A DNA stretch of 64,000 bases from Bacteroidota bacterium (GCA_026416125.1 JAOAFT010000002.1:150773-214772); one strand, 5' to 3'. Numbered from the stretch's first letter, positions 20,571-31,400 are shown. Program-made: numbers and translations. Notes: a model not told the origin generated them from the letters alone.

Positions 20571-20583
20571 CTAGAAGGGATTT

Positions 20584-21276
20584 TTACCGCTGTTGACCGT
20601 AGTAAGCTCCTGAACCGTGCTTTCGTTGAAAATGTTTTCGAAGAATATACTTTGGAAGTTGTTGACTTGTTGGTTGAAGAATAAGAGTGTACAATGCCAT
20701 TTCTGCTATACGCTCAAGCGATAACATGTGTTCTACTGCCTCCAATGCAGACGATCCCCAGGTAAACGGCGCATGCCCAGCAACAAGTACACCAGGCAAT
20801 GACTGAGGATCTAAATTTTTAAAGCGTTCGATTATCACTTTCCCTGTATTGAGTTCGTACTGTGTTTCAACCTCCTTTTTCGTGAGAAACCGCGTTACAG
20901 GGACCGGACCATTGAAAACATCGGCATGTGTCGTACCGACGCATGGTATTTCTACTCGTGCTTGTGCAAATGCCGTTGCATAGGTACTGTGACTGTGCGC
21001 TATTCCACCAATAGCAGGGAACATTCGATATAATTCAAGGTGCGTTGGAGTATCAGAGGATGGTTTTAATTCACCATCAATGAGATTACCATTCAGATCA
21101 ACGACAACCATGTGATTCGGAGTCAACTCAGCATATGGTACACCACTAGGTTTAATGACTACAACACCTTTTTCACGATCAATCCCGCTCACGTTTCCCC
21201 ACGTAAGAGAAACTAGCCCCCACTCAACTAATTTTAGGTTTGCTTCGAAAACTTCTTTCTTTAGCTTTTTATACAT
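20584..21276 (-). CDS. araD: L-ribulose-5-phosphate 4-epimerase
   Basis: Class II aldolase fold, TWGNVSGIDREKGVVVIKPSGVPY, HSHSTYATAFAQA, PCVGTTHADVFNGPVPVTR, VAGHAPFTWG. Confidence 0.94.
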   Translation of the reverse strand: MYKKLKKEVFEANLKLVEWGLVSLTWGNVSGIDREKGVVVIKPSGVPYAELTPNHMVVVDLNGNLIDGELKPSSDTPTHLELYRMFPAIGGIAHSHSTYATAFAQARVEIPCVGTTHADVFNGPVPVTRFLTKKEVETQYELNTGKVIIERFKNLDPQSLPGVLVAGHAPFTWGSSALEAVEHMLSLERIAEMALYTLILQPTSQQLPKYILRKHFQRKHGSGAYYGQQR

Positions 21277-21294
21277 TCGTACCTCGTATTCCTT

Positions 21295-23262
21295 CTATCT
21301 TCGTAAAAACCACACTTTCATTAGTGTATTACCTCGATTTGCCCAGCAAAAGTATGGAATCGCTGTAAACGGTACAGTTTGTAAGTGAGATAGATCTGAA
21401 ACATTTCCTGAAACAACAACCATGTCTCCAAGATCTGTTCTCCGATATTCTGCACGTAAGGACACTGTATTGTTGACGACAATGCTATCAAGAGGATAGT
21501 TGTTATCAATACCTTCAGCACAGTAAATAAAGGGACCATATTCGATCACAACACGATTTCTGTTTTCAAGAACATTCTCATGAGCTACAACACGACGTAC
21601 TTTCATTGGGTAATCAAGAACAAGTCGATCGTTTGTATTCCACTGCCGAGTAATGGTAATATATCCACGGTCGTATATGATCGGTATTTTTTTTCCATTT
21701 AGTACAATACGTACCATCGTACTGGATGAATCGAGATAGGAATACAGTGTACCCGGAAGTACAGAGTTTTGAACCCAACCAGGGATACGGACTTTAAGAG
21801 TGAAAGGCTTCGGTTTCTCTGTCTGTACTCTAATTTTAACTTTCCCATTCCAGGGATATTCACCCTGTTGTACCAGGTGAACGGTGTTCGATCGAAGCGT
21901 CAAAGTCGCATTACTAGCAACATAGAGATTGATATACACCGTATCACCACTTGTAGAGTAGATATAGCTTGGAATACTTGGGAAAAACCGTACTACATTT
22001 GTTGGACAACATGCACACTCGAACCATTCTTGTCGTGTTTGAAAACCGACATTGAACGGTGTTGTTCCATTATATTCGAGTGGATTAACATAGAAGAATC
22101 GCTTCCCATCCTTTGAAAGTCCAGAAAGGAGGCTATTGTAGAGTACCCGTTCGATCACCGTGAAGTAGATAGCATTCCCCGTAAGCTGGAAGAGTCGTGC
22201 ATTCCACAGCACCGTTCCGATAGAAGCACATGTTTCACAGTATGCAGTGCTATTGGGAAGTTCATACTCCTCTCCAAATGACTCGCCATCGTGACGTGAT
22301 CCAATTCCGCCGGTAATGTACATTTTCTTTTCAACCATATTGTGCCATACTCGTTGTACAGCACGTAAGTATTCAACGTTATCATAAAGTTGTGCAATAT
22401 CCGTCATTCCAGTATACATGTAAACTGCACGTACAGCGTGTCCCACAATTTCATTTTGCTGTAGTACTGGAACATGGTCTTGGCTATAAGGCCCATAGAG
22501 TTTATGTGTGGTTGAATCTCCTCGAATATCAAGAAAGAATTTTGCGAGTCGTGCATATTCTACATTTCCTGTCACACGCGCAAGTTTTACTAATCCAGTT
22601 TCAACTATTTGGTGCCCAGGTGGAAGTGTTAATTTACCATACCCAAATGTACGGAGTAACAAGTCTGCATTCTTGATTGCAACGTTGAGAAGAGTACGTT
22701 TTCCTGTTGCAATATAGTGGGCAACGGCAGCTTCGTATAGATGACCAGCGTTATACAATTCATGATTTGCTTCTTCGCCAAGCCACCTTTCCCCTACTTT
22801 TTTTGCCCACCATGCTGGTGGATTTTGTGGATCGATTGTCATCCACGTTGTAAGGTAACCATCTGGCTCTTGAGCAAGAGCAATGGTTGTAATAAGGGAA
22901 TCGATCATCGCTTCGAGAGAAGGATTAGGGAACAACATGAGTGAATAAGAAGCCCCTTCGATAACTTTATACACATCGGTATCATCGAAAGGCATTTTCC
23001 CTCGTACTGAACCTTTCTTTATACCGGCAGCAATGAGAAAATTATCAATTCTCCCCTCTTCATTGCACTTTGCTATACAATGTGGAATAGTTACACTTTG
23101 AATAAGTTTCATTTTTGGTAACCAAAAACTATCAGTAAGTGTAACATTGCGGAGAGATACAAACGAAATGGGGTAATCAGGGAGTACTTGCTGTGAATAA
23201 CACACAAGTGATACTCCAAAAAGGAGAACTTTTACTTTTTTCACTACTCTTTGGTGTGTCAC
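21295..23262 (-). CDS. Glycoside hydrolase family 127 (beta-L-arabinofuranosidase-like)
   Basis: GH127 features: TDVYKVIEGASYSL, GGIGSRHDGESFGEEYELPNSTAYCETCASIG, EWFECACCPTNVVRF; N-terminal hydrophobic export signal. Confidence 0.92.
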   Translation of the reverse strand: MTHQRVVKKVKVLLFGVSLVCYSQQVLPDYPISFVSLRNVTLTDSFWLPKMKLIQSVTIPHCIAKCNEEGRIDNFLIAAGIKKGSVRGKMPFDDTDVYKVIEGASYSLMLFPNPSLEAMIDSLITTIALAQEPDGYLTTWMTIDPQNPPAWWAKKVGERWLGEEANHELYNAGHLYEAAVAHYIATGKRTLLNVAIKNADLLLRTFGYGKLTLPPGHQIVETGLVKLARVTGNVEYARLAKFFLDIRGDSTTHKLYGPYSQDHVPVLQQNEIVGHAVRAVYMYTGMTDIAQLYDNVEYLRAVQRVWHNMVEKKMYITGGIGSRHDGESFGEEYELPNSTAYCETCASIGTVLWNARLFQLTGNAIYFTVIERVLYNSLLSGLSKDGKRFFYVNPLEYNGTTPFNVGFQTRQEWFECACCPTNVVRFFPSIPSYIYSTSGDTVYINLYVASNATLTLRSNTVHLVQQGEYPWNGKVKIRVQTEKPKPFTLKVRIPGWVQNSVLPGTLYSYLDSSSTMVRIVLNGKKIPIIYDRGYITITRQWNTNDRLVLDYPMKVRRVVAHENVLENRNRVVIEYGPFIYCAEGIDNNYPLDSIVVNNTVSLRAEYRRTDLGDMVVVSGNVSDLSHLQTVPFTAIPYFCWANRGNTLMKVWFLRR

Positions 23263-23268
23263 CTTGAT

Positions 23269-24972
23269 CTACCTAGACTGCTGGCGAACAGAATCCCGGA
23301 TTTGAATAAGTTCTTTCATGACATTGTAGAGTGAACCGTGCCACGCCTGCGTTCCAAAGGCATCGTGCAATTGCCAGTAAAGTGCATAGAGCTTCTTGTA
23401 GATTTCGTGATTTTTCGAATTTGGATGGTATACTTTTCCAATACCTGTCATAGCATCTTTTGCTTCTTCAATTGTTCTATAGCCACCAGCACTTTCACCT
23501 GCAGCAACCGCAGCAAACATTGCCGCACCAAGAGCTGGGGTTTGTTCACTCCGTGAGACTTTCATTGGTCGTCCTGTAACATCTGCATAGATTTGCATCA
23601 GGAGTGGATTTTTTGTCGCCAGCCCTCCACAGTTGATTATGTCTGTAATCTTGACACCATACTCTTCGATCCGATCGATTATGCGGAGAGCGCCAAATGC
23701 AGTTGCTTCAATAAGTGCACGATATATTTCTGGTGCTGTTGTATGGAGAGTTTGGCCAAGGAGCAATCCTGTGAGCCGTACATCGACAAGGATTGTTCGA
23801 TTCCCATTATTCCAATCAAGAGCAAGGAGTCCACTCTCACCAGGTTTAAGCTTCCTTGCTTCCCGTTGAAGAGAGTCGAATTTATCCTCTTGTGTTTTTC
23901 CATAGGTATTGGGTACCAAGGAATTCACAAACCAGAGAAATATATCACCGACTGCCGATTGACCAGCTTCGATACCATAGTAGCCACTCATAACAGAGCC
24001 ATCGACAATACCACACACACCAGGAATATCATTCAGCGGTTTGTCGTGCGGATAAACCATAATATCGCACGTACTAGTACCGAGAATTTTCACAAGCGTT
24101 CCAGGACTAATACCAGCACCAACGGCTCCCATGTGTGCATCGAATGCTCCAACTGCAACAGCTGTTTTCTGCGATAATCCTAATCGCTGTGCCCACTGTT
24201 TTGAAAGAAATCCTGCACATTCGTCTGCAGTATAGGCTTCATTGTATAACCGTCGACGAAGAGATCCTAAGCCAGGTTCCAATGTTTCCAAGAACTCTTC
24301 ATCAGGTAACCCACCCCACTGCTTATTGTACATTGCCTTATGACCTGCAGCGCATACACTCCGTTTAAACGTTGAGAGCGATGGAGCTTCGATGAGCATC
24401 ATTGGAATCCAATCGCAAATTTCCATCCAACTGAATGCTGCATTGTATACCTCCGGTGCAGTTCGTTTACAGTGAAGAATCTTGCTCCACCACCACTCCG
24501 AAGAATACACGCCACCAATCTTTGCAAGATACTGCGGACGTATTTTCTGTGCAGTTTCTGTTATATATTCTGCTTCCGCAAAACTCGTGTGATCTTTCCA
24601 CAACCATACCATAGCAGCTGGATTTTTCTTGAAACGCTTATCGAAGCAAAGCGGTAACCCTCTTTCATCGACTGGTAATGGACTACTTCCCGTTGTATCA
24701 ATACCGATACCAATAACAGCATCTGGAGTAAAAGTTTTTTTCACATTTTTTGCTTGTCGCAGAACACTCTTAACACATACCTCAATTCCCTTCAAGTAAT
24801 CGCGAGGATTCTGACGTGCCAAAAGCGGGTTTCGTGGGTCAACAATTACCCCTGCTTTTCCAGAAGGGTACTGAAAAACCTCTGTTGCAAGTTCTTTCCC
24901 ATTCGTAACATCAACAAGCACTGCTCGACATGAATTCGTCCCAAAATCCAATCCTATGACATACTTTGCCAT
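23269..24972 (-). CDS. araB: Ribulokinase (FGGY family)
   Basis: YVIGLDFGTNSCRAVLVDV, GIGIDTTGSSPLPVDE, GAFDAHMGAVGAGI, LALDWNNGNRT, NCGGLATKNPLLMQIYADVTGRP. Confidence 0.95.
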   Translation of the reverse strand: MAKYVIGLDFGTNSCRAVLVDVTNGKELATEVFQYPSGKAGVIVDPRNPLLARQNPRDYLKGIEVCVKSVLRQAKNVKKTFTPDAVIGIGIDTTGSSPLPVDERGLPLCFDKRFKKNPAAMVWLWKDHTSFAEAEYITETAQKIRPQYLAKIGGVYSSEWWWSKILHCKRTAPEVYNAAFSWMEICDWIPMMLIEAPSLSTFKRSVCAAGHKAMYNKQWGGLPDEEFLETLEPGLGSLRRRLYNEAYTADECAGFLSKQWAQRLGLSQKTAVAVGAFDAHMGAVGAGISPGTLVKILGTSTCDIMVYPHDKPLNDIPGVCGIVDGSVMSGYYGIEAGQSAVGDIFLWFVNSLVPNTYGKTQEDKFDSLQREARKLKPGESGLLALDWNNGNRTILVDVRLTGLLLGQTLHTTAPEIYRALIEATAFGALRIIDRIEEYGVKITDIINCGGLATKNPLLMQIYADVTGRPMKVSRSEQTPALGAAMFAAVAAGESAGGYRTIEEAKDAMTGIGKVYHPNSKNHEIYKKLYALYWQLHDAFGTQAWHGSLYNVMKELIQIRDSVRQQSR

Positions 24973-24993
24973 TATATTACTCCCTCAGTGATT

Positions 24994-26175
24994 CTATTCC
25001 CGAGTGGTAAACTTATAGATTGTTGTTTGCTTGTAGATTTGACCAGGACGTAAGACAGTTGACGGGAAATGTGGGTGATTTGGAGAATCTGGGAAGCACT
25101 GAGGTTCCAAACAAAATCCTGTTCTATGCTCATACGCAACACCTTTGCCTTTTGCGGTTCCATTGAGGAAATTCCCTGCGTAGAATTGGATACCTGGTTG
25201 ATCAGTCCATACTTCAAGTACTCGACCACTTGTTGGTTCATACACCTCAACAACTTTACGAACTGTCCCATTGTAGTTCTTCAATACCCAGTTATGATCA
25301 TATCCTCTTCCATATAAAAGCTGTTGATGTTGTTCATTGATGCGTGAGCCAATGAGAACTGGTTTTCGAAAATCGAACGGTGTATTCTCAACACTCACGA
25401 GTTTACCTGTTGGAATTAATCTTTGGTCGATTTCTGTAATTGAATCAGCATCGATCTTCATGATGTGATCCGTAATAGGTTTCGTAAAGGATCCGCTTAA
25501 GTTGAAATATGAATGATGGGTCGGGTTGAGCACTGTTGGTTTGTCTGTGGTACCTTCGTACACAATCCGCAATGCGTTGTCATTTGTTAGTGTAAATGTT
25601 ACTTTTATTGTTACAGTACCTGGGTATCCCTCATCCCCGTCAGGGCTCACATACGTCATTGCAACTGATGGACCAGCAGTATCATCAACAATGGTTGCGT
25701 TCCATACTACTTTGGAAAATCCTTTGTGACCACCGTGCAAATGGTTTTCGCCGTCGTTAATCGTGAGTTGGTACTTCTTTCCATCAAGAACGAATGAACC
25801 TTTGTTAATGCGATTTCCATATCGACCAACTGTAACACCAAAGAAAGATTTATCCTCTAAGTAGCCTTGCAATGAATCGTATCCAAAAACAACATCACTC
25901 AGTACACCATTACGGTCTGGGACCTTCAGCAATGTTACCGTTGCACCATAAGTTATGAGTCTAGCTTCCGCACCTTTAGAATTCTTCAGAATATACTCAT
26001 AGACTTCTGTACCATCATGTAATTTCCCATACAATCGTTTTTCAACCATAGAGCTGATTCCTTTCGAACAAGTATTGAAGACAATTCCACTACAACATAT
26101 GAAAATACTTACCATAATACTACCACCATACCTCCACATCGCTGTACTCCTTACGTTGTTTAGTGTAACGTACAC
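24994..26175 (-). CDS. Aldose 1-epimerase (galactose mutarotase family), likely exported
   Basis: NRINKGSFVLDGKKYQLTINDGENHLHGG, NPTHHSYFNLSG, QPGIQFYAGNFL, GFCLEPQCFPDSPNHPHFPS; hydrophobic N-terminus; an internal start is possible. Confidence 0.93.
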   Translation of the reverse strand: MYVTLNNVRSTAMWRYGGSIMVSIFICCSGIVFNTCSKGISSMVEKRLYGKLHDGTEVYEYILKNSKGAEARLITYGATVTLLKVPDRNGVLSDVVFGYDSLQGYLEDKSFFGVTVGRYGNRINKGSFVLDGKKYQLTINDGENHLHGGHKGFSKVVWNATIVDDTAGPSVAMTYVSPDGDEGYPGTVTIKVTFTLTNDNALRIVYEGTTDKPTVLNPTHHSYFNLSGSFTKPITDHIMKIDADSITEIDQRLIPTGKLVSVENTPFDFRKPVLIGSRINEQHQQLLYGRGYDHNWVLKNYNGTVRKVVEVYEPTSGRVLEVWTDQPGIQFYAGNFLNGTAKGKGVAYEHRTGFCLEPQCFPDSPNHPHFPSTVLRPGQIYKQTTIYKFTTRE

Positions 26176-26315
26176 ACTTAAAAGTTTCCCTGTATAATAA
26201 CGAGCACTTCAAAAAAAAACAAGCACGAATATTCTCAGACCTGCACCACAAGAATACTTTGCACAAATAGAATGTTTTTAAGATATTGTATACAAATGGA
26301 AGGAGAATAGGAACT

Positions 26316-27182
26316 GTGACACCAAAACCTGAACTCACAGCAACATTACTTTTTTCTTGCCCAGACCAGAAAGGACTTGTCTCACGAATCTCTCACTTCC
26401 TCTTTGAACGGAATGGGAATATTCTCGATCTCGATGAGCATGTTGTTCAAGAAGAAAAGCGATTTTTTTTACGAATTTGTTGGGACATGAAAGACTTTAC
26501 CTTAAGTCCACAAGCAACCATTGAAGCTTTTACCCCGCTCGCAAAAGAATTTTCAGCAACCTGGCAAATACGGTTTAGCAATCAGCGACGACGAACAGCT
26601 ATTTTCGTTTCGAAGCACGGCCACTGTCTCCAAGAACTTTTGTGGCGACACTCACTCGGTGAATTCGACACAGAAATTGTGCTAATCATTTCGAACCATC
26701 CCGATTTACACCCTCTTGCAGAACGGTACAGCATTCCCTACTACGTCTTTCCGATAACTCCCGATACAAAAGTAGAACAAGAAAAGAAGGAGCTTGCTCT
26801 TCTTCAACAACACAATATAGATACAATTATTTTAGCACGGTACATGCAAGTACTTTCCCCTCAATTCGTTGAAAAGTATCCAAACCAAATCATCAACATT
26901 CATCACTCATTCCTTCCTGCTTTTGTGGGGAGTAATCCGTATAAACAGGCATACGAGCGTGGCGTAAAAATCGTTGGGGCAACAAGCCATTACGTTACAA
27001 ATGAACTTGACGAAGGACCAATCATTGAGCAGGATATTGTTCGTATTTCTCATCGCGATAGCCTCGATGATCTCATTCGGAAAGGACGCGACCTTGAACG
27101 ACTCGTTTTAGCACGAGCGGTTCGTTTGCACCTTGAAGATCGAGTACTCGTTTACGGGAACAAAACTGTTGTCTTCGAGTAG
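26316..27182 (+). CDS. purU: Formyltetrahydrofolate deformylase
   Basis: ACT-like N-terminus FSCPDQKGLVSRISHFLFERNGNI; formyltransferase domain RYMQVLSPQFVEKYPNQIINIHHSFLPAF; GTG 26316 with AGGAG. Confidence 0.94.
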   Translation: MTPKPELTATLLFSCPDQKGLVSRISHFLFERNGNILDLDEHVVQEEKRFFLRICWDMKDFTLSPQATIEAFTPLAKEFSATWQIRFSNQRRRTAIFVSKHGHCLQELLWRHSLGEFDTEIVLIISNHPDLHPLAERYSIPYYVFPITPDTKVEQEKKELALLQQHNIDTIILARYMQVLSPQFVEKYPNQIINIHHSFLPAFVGSNPYKQAYERGVKIVGATSHYVTNELDEGPIIEQDIVRISHRDSLDDLIRKGRDLERLVLARAVRLHLEDRVLVYGNKTVVFE

Positions 27183-27186
27183 TTAT

Positions 27187-28026
27187 ATGGCTCGAGTTCT
27201 TTACCCGGAATCGCTTGAGATACCTGAACTTCAACCATATCGAGTACGGAAGAATAACTACGAACTCTTACGCGATGGTATATTTATCGCAGAAGGAAAG
27301 CGAGTTGTTGTACGCTTGCTTCATTCTTCACTTCATACTCGATCAGTGCTTACAACGCAGGTAGTGTGGGAATGGCTTGAGCAAAACATCCCTCAAGGTG
27401 CTCACACCGACCTTCCTGTTTACATTGCACAGCGTGAATTCCTTGCTCAGCTGGTTGGGTACGATGTTCAACAACCTATTCTTGCAATCGGAGAAGTACC
27501 ACACGATACTCAGCCAGAAACGATCTTGGCACAGAAAAGTTCAAAGTGTCTCTTCCTTGCTACTGATCACCTTATGAATCCGGATAATCTTGGTGTTATC
27601 GTGCGAAACTGTGTTGCTTTTAGCGTCGACATTCTCATAGCAGGCCCATCTTCAGCAAGTCCATATTATCGGAGAGCTGTTCGTAATTCTATGGGAAGCA
27701 TTTTTCATCTACCAGTATGCCATACCACTTCACTCACAAGAATCTTAGAGACCTTGAGAGATCGCTGGAGCTTTCAAATTGTTGCTGCTGATCCTAGTGG
27801 CCAAGAAGATCTCCACACATTTCGGTTTAGTGAAAACGTCTGCATCGTTGTAGGAAATGAAGCAAGCGGTATTAGCGATTGTGTGTTGAATGTATGCACT
27901 AATATTGTACGAATCCCACTCAGTCCAACTATTGATTCCTTCAACGTTTCAAATGCAACTGCTATCTTCTTGTGGGAACTGTGGAAACAACGAACGCTCG
28001 CTCCCTACACCTGTGTTTCTCTCTGA
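27187..28026 (+). CDS. TrmH/SpoU-family RNA methyltransferase
   Basis: HLMNPDNLGVIVRNCVAF, SPYYRRAVRNSMGSIFHLPV, IVVGNEASGISD, IPLSPTIDSFNVSNATAIFLWE. Confidence 0.92.
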   Translation: MARVLYPESLEIPELQPYRVRKNNYELLRDGIFIAEGKRVVVRLLHSSLHTRSVLTTQVVWEWLEQNIPQGAHTDLPVYIAQREFLAQLVGYDVQQPILAIGEVPHDTQPETILAQKSSKCLFLATDHLMNPDNLGVIVRNCVAFSVDILIAGPSSASPYYRRAVRNSMGSIFHLPVCHTTSLTRILETLRDRWSFQIVAADPSGQEDLHTFRFSENVCIVVGNEASGISDCVLNVCTNIVRIPLSPTIDSFNVSNATAIFLWELWKQRTLAPYTCVSL

Positions 28027-29090
28027 ACTTCACGATAGACACTGCGTATACAATTGACAACCTCATTGATATCATACCGTTGCTCTATGAATGAACGAGC
28101 CCACAACGGATCATGGAGCTGTGGAGTTGTGAGAATTGAAAGCAATGATTGAACGCAGAGATCAGTTGCAAATGGTTCTCGAACATTGAGATCACCAAAG
28201 TTACTGTAATATGCAGCCTCTGCCGTTTCTCTCCGAATTAAGCCGATAACCGATGATTCACCCACAGCAACAACTGGTGTTCCACATGCTAATGCCTCCA
28301 TTGCCACACGTCCAGCTCCAACAATAACATCGGCAGTATAATATACTGCCTCGATGTCAAACATGAATCCTCGGAGAATAACGTACGTTCCACCAAGCCG
28401 TTCGTTGATAGACGCAACTTCCCGCTCAACCTTCTGCCTATCGTTCATCCCACCAACAATGTGGAACTCAACACTGGGATATTCCGCACACACGCGTGGT
28501 ACCACATTCTTTAACAATGCAAGGAGCGCATCACCCTTAAACCCTGTAAAACGACCTACTATGGCAACCCGCTTCTTTCCATTGGTACATTCTCGTTGTG
28601 GACGGAACTTCCATCGTTGACAATCGATGCCGTTTGGAACCATCACAAGTTGTTCTTTCTTATACTTCATATCATTCTGCAAGTGATCGTAAATGGCACC
28701 ACATACTGCAATGAGTTTTTCACCGTACACAGAAAAATGACGACTGCTAAAATGGAGATGCTGACGCATATGAATACTGGAAACTAGTGGAATCCTTGTC
28801 ACGCGTGTTGCAAAGAACCCCACCCAAGCAGCAGCACGGGAATGTGCATGAACAACATCGATTTCTCGCTCACGTATGAGCGTACTCAGGTACTGTATAT
28901 TACGAATCCTCTGTGGATACGTTCGTTTACCAATCGGATGCGTGAGAACAGCTGCTGCGGTCTTTGTATGGAACGTGTCCGAAACAATAGTAACAGTATC
29001 ACCCCGGGCAATACACGCGTCTGCTAACGTTGCCGTATACGTTTCTGCTCCATTTACCTCATACTGAGAGAGTATGTGGAGAATATTCAT
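28005..29090 (-). CDS. Glycosyltransferase family 4
   Basis: MNILHILSQYEVNGAETYTATLA, VHAHSRAA, VAIVGRFTGFKG, VIVGAGRVAMEALACGTPVVAVGE. Confidence 0.9.
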   Translation of the reverse strand: MNILHILSQYEVNGAETYTATLADACIARGDTVTIVSDTFHTKTAAAVLTHPIGKRTYPQRIRNIQYLSTLIREREIDVVHAHSRAAAWVGFFATRVTRIPLVSSIHMRQHLHFSSRHFSVYGEKLIAVCGAIYDHLQNDMKYKKEQLVMVPNGIDCQRWKFRPQRECTNGKKRVAIVGRFTGFKGDALLALLKNVVPRVCAEYPSVEFHIVGGMNDRQKVEREVASINERLGGTYVILRGFMFDIEAVYYTADVIVGAGRVAMEALACGTPVVAVGESSVIGLIRRETAEAAYYSNFGDLNVREPFATDLCVQSLLSILTTPQLHDPLWARSFIEQRYDINEVVNCIRSVYREVQRETQV

Positions 29091-31336
29091 TGGATTGTTA
29101 AAGCTCCTCGAGTATGTTTCCACTCACGGCATCTCCGTTTCCATGCGAGTGCAATACCAATAAGTACACACAATGCAGATGCCCACATCATACTCATCCA
29201 TGGTTTACAACTTACCTCAACAAGGAGAGCTCGTGTCCATTCTCCGTTAACAGGCCGTCGCAATATCCCAAGCTGAACACGTGGTACTTCGATTCCCATT
29301 GGAAAACTGAGAGCAAGAAGTACAATACCATAACTACTATCATGTAGAAATGTTGGACGAGCTTCCTTTAGATCCCCTCCATCAAAAACTGAGTATACAC
29401 AAAGAGTATCAACACTTGTCCGTGACCGTACTTCGATGAGAGCACCTAAGGGTAATGTGCCTCCCATGTTGGTAAGTGTATTTCCTTGAAGTTGAAAACC
29501 CACGAATCGAAACTTTGTATTGCCGAAATGCCATGATTCATTCTTCTTCATTGTTAGGATTGTATCGTAGTGCCGCGAATGTCTTGGAGAGTAAAGTTTC
29601 AAAGGTTCAATGTATATATCCTCATTCCAACGAATCCAATAATCTGGTGTTTTATATATTATTCTACCATCATTACTCATCACCATCGATGGTTCAAGAA
29701 TAGACTTTGATGATCCATCACGCACCTCAATCCCACAGAGTATAATATCGTTCGAAGTAGACCGAGGACCAAGAAATGTAAATTCTTTCCCATAGAGTTT
29801 CTGTGGTATATTTTCTTTCAATATAACAGTTTGTTTCTCGCTGTATTGTGATGAAGTAACAATCGCCAAAATAAAGAGAACAACGCCACTGTGTGAGAGA
29901 AGTCCTCCAAGTGCTATTGGATTTGATCGAGCAATCCTGATACTTTGAAGCACTCCAACACTCAGTGCAAAGGATGATGTAAAACCAAGCAAAAGTACAA
30001 CACTACTCCTAACTCCAAGAAGCAGTATTCCCCCAAGAGCACAGGATGCGATCCCACAGTGCACAGCAAGTTTTCGAAAAAACATCCTCCGTGAATTTGT
30101 ATGCCATTGGAGTATAAGACTTATGCCAATGGTAACTACTAGACACACTGCAAGTGGCAGCAGTGACGTATTGTAGTACTCCACCGTCACAACTCTTTGA
30201 GTAAAGAGAGGAAGAAATGTTCCAATGATGACAAGCATTCCAATGCACCCTAGAATGAGGATTCCCAATACAACCATTGATTCACGAGAGAGAGGTGAAC
30301 TTTCTACCATAGTACGTTGAAAATGTTTCCATCGACAAATAATAAGAAAAGCACCACCAACAAATATCACTACCATCCAAACGATAAGCATCCAGTATAA
30401 ACTACGACTCGGATTGAGAAATGAGTGTACCGAGGAATCGGCTAGTATGCCACTGCGTGTTAGGAACGTACTAACTACAACAAAAAAATATGAGAGCCAT
30501 GAAAAAATGTACACCGAACGATGGAGATAGTTTGTGTGCATGTGAACAATCACTGCATGAAGTGCCATGAGGAGGGAAAGCCACGGGAATAATGATGCAT
30601 TCTCCACAGGATCCCAGCACCACCATCCTCCCCATCCAAGGACGCCATAAGCCCAATACCCACCAACAATTATTCCGATTCCTAAAAACAATAGTGCACC
30701 CAAAACCCATGGCAATATACTCCTAACGTTTCCAGTCCCTTGCAAACGCATAAGGAATGCACTCGTGTACGCAAAGGGAACCATACACAGTGCATACCCT
30801 AAAAACAACAATGGAGGGTGCAGCACCATCCAAAAATTTTTAAGGAGAGGGTTAAGGCCTCGACCATCAAGTGGTACTACATTTGGTCTATGATCTTGGA
30901 ATACTTCCCAGGTGTAGGTGAACGGAGATTGAAGAGCAAGAGTAGTTGTAAGAAAGAAGATCGTAGCTGTGTACACAAGCAATACTTCTCGCTCTACATT
31001 GAGAGACGTTGCATGATTTAAAACAACGATACCTATCCACGCAGTAAAAAACAGCCAGAGCAATAAGCTACCCTCTGGTCCTGCCCACAACGAAGCAATA
31101 AGCAGCGGTATTGAAAGTGAGCGAGAACTATACTGGTACACATATGCATATTGAAATTGATGAGTGAGAATGTTCAAGAGTACTACAACGGTTACTGCAG
31201 TAACACCTGAGACAGAAAATAAGAACGCAATTCGTGCAAACGGAACAGTAGATGATCTCCGAAACGAGACACCGTAGAGTATAAGAGATGTACCCGATGC
31301 GATAACTGTTAACGTGAGAAGTATTGAACCAAGCAT
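29087..31336 (-). CDS. ccmF: CcmF/NrfE-type heme lyase, cytochrome c biogenesis
   Basis: Multi-TM, WWD motif GWGGWWCWDPVENASLFPWL, LHPPLLFLGY, FLTRSGILADSSVHSF. Confidence 0.92.
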   Translation of the reverse strand: MLGSILLTLTVIASGTSLILYGVSFRRSSTVPFARIAFLFSVSGVTAVTVVVLLNILTHQFQYAYVYQYSSRSLSIPLLIASLWAGPEGSLLLWLFFTAWIGIVVLNHATSLNVEREVLLVYTATIFFLTTTLALQSPFTYTWEVFQDHRPNVVPLDGRGLNPLLKNFWMVLHPPLLFLGYALCMVPFAYTSAFLMRLQGTGNVRSILPWVLGALLFLGIGIIVGGYWAYGVLGWGGWWCWDPVENASLFPWLSLLMALHAVIVHMHTNYLHRSVYIFSWLSYFFVVVSTFLTRSGILADSSVHSFLNPSRSLYWMLIVWMVVIFVGGAFLIICRWKHFQRTMVESSPLSRESMVVLGILILGCIGMLVIIGTFLPLFTQRVVTVEYYNTSLLPLAVCLVVTIGISLILQWHTNSRRMFFRKLAVHCGIASCALGGILLLGVRSSVVLLLGFTSSFALSVGVLQSIRIARSNPIALGGLLSHSGVVLFILAIVTSSQYSEKQTVILKENIPQKLYGKEFTFLGPRSTSNDIILCGIEVRDGSSKSILEPSMVMSNDGRIIYKTPDYWIRWNEDIYIEPLKLYSPRHSRHYDTILTMKKNESWHFGNTKFRFVGFQLQGNTLTNMGGTLPLGALIEVRSRTSVDTLCVYSVFDGGDLKEARPTFLHDSSYGIVLLALSFPMGIEVPRVQLGILRRPVNGEWTRALLVEVSCKPWMSMMWASALCVLIGIALAWKRRCREWKHTRGALTIQ

Positions 31337-31400
31337 AGAGTTTTAAGAAACAGAGTTAGGAATTACCAGTGTGTTGTTCTCAAGAACACTTTGAAAAATT

